Assembly: GCA_042577505.1 (NCBI GenBank)
Contig: JBHPEA010000023.1
Span: 1-21,654, forward strand
From: JACQSR01 sp042577505
GTDB lineage: Archaea; Nanobdellota; Nanobdellia; Woesearchaeales; JACQSR01
DNA: 21,654 bases
Reading direction: 5' to 3'
A model generated the notes under the pieces. That model was not told the origin of the DNA. It searched no databases and saw only the letters and a program-made list of their open reading frames with translations. The first letter of the stretch is position 1. Each line of letters starts with the position of its first letter. Position numbers and translations under genes: made by a program. Below are positions 21,504-21,654 of this stretch, one piece after another.

Positions 21504-21654
21504 TTTTCTTTCCCCTTATGCCAACCTAAATGACCTGAAAATTTAGAACTTAAATGAAAAGTAAAACCCAAATGAGCCGCTGACAGTATTAATATTAAAT
21601 CAACAGTTTCTAGGCTCCCTCCAATAATCTTTATTATCAATTCAACTATTAAAT
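21494..21654 (-). CDS. C-terminus of a membrane protein cut by the right edge
   Basis: A minus-strand frame is open from the window edge to a TAA at 21494-21496, giving the last 52 residues of a protein. They begin with a hydrophobic stretch (LIVELIIKIIGG), continue with a second (SLETVDLILILSAAHLGFTFHL), and end in a polar tail rich in His, Gly and Lys (SGHLGWHKGKENQP). The composition suggests the end of a membrane protein with a cytosolic tail. Its final 10 bases overlap the convergent ABCE1 gene. No family is recognisable from this fragment. Confidence 0.55.
   Translation of the reverse strand, partial: LIVELIIKIIGGSLETVDLILILSAAHLGFTFHLSSKFSGHLGWHKGKENQP

Noticed and set aside
1..21654. 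CRISPR arrays, insertion sequences, prophage or toxin-antitoxin genes
   Set aside because: I looked for regularly spaced repeats, terminal inverted repeats and transposase or toxin motifs and saw none; all genes fit chromosomal housekeeping or envelope functions.

Overview
This AT-rich window reads as archaeal. The evidence is an ABCE1/RLI ribosome-recycling ATPase, an archaeal-type UMP kinase, a SecD/SecF pair, many start codons placed 24-28 nt downstream of a TATA box (leaderless-type promoters), and GGTGA/GAGG ribosome-binding sites inside operons. The compact layout, short divergent core genes, lysine-rich and Cys-rich small proteins and a Cys-rich lipoprotein suggest a DPANN-type lineage (Woesearchaeota/Pacearchaeota-like). 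That placement is inference, because no rRNA is present.

Left block (1-10612, all minus strand except one micro-gene): the start of an edge gene (1-34); a hypothetical protein (73-384); an operon of two half-size DMT/SMR-like membrane proteins followed by UMP kinase (1846 down to 459); a plus-strand 22-residue Lys/Cys micro-gene (1935-2003); the secF-secD operon (4638 down to 2004); a divergent CTP synthase (6459-4753); an M50-type membrane metalloprotease (7143-6508); a four-gene operon of two related membrane-anchored unknowns, a methyltransferase and an alpha/beta hydrolase (9767 down to 7167); and a ZIP metal transporter (10612-9806).

Centre (10613-15619): a regulatory intergenic region with repeated TATCGGTATCGA operators separates the ZIP gene from a divergent plus-strand operon. 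That operon encodes a PadR regulator, a MacB/LolD-type ABC ATPase, a signal-peptide-bearing CARDB/S-layer-like protein with a C-terminal membrane anchor, and two MacB/FtsX-type permeases. It looks like a self-regulated export or envelope-remodelling system in which the CARDB protein could take the place of a MacA-type adaptor.

Right block (15620-21654): a MATE exporter (+), overlapped tail-to-tail by a biotin-synthase-like radical SAM enzyme (-); tRNA-Thr(CGT) (-) with an unusual elbow; a 51-residue double-CxxC zinc-ribbon protein (-); a secreted acidic coiled-coil protein translationally coupled to a proline-rich, six-cysteine lipoprotein (+); ABCE1 (+); and the C-terminus of a minus-strand membrane protein cut by the window edge. 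No gap between genes exceeds about 130 bases. I saw no CRISPR array, insertion sequence or rRNA.
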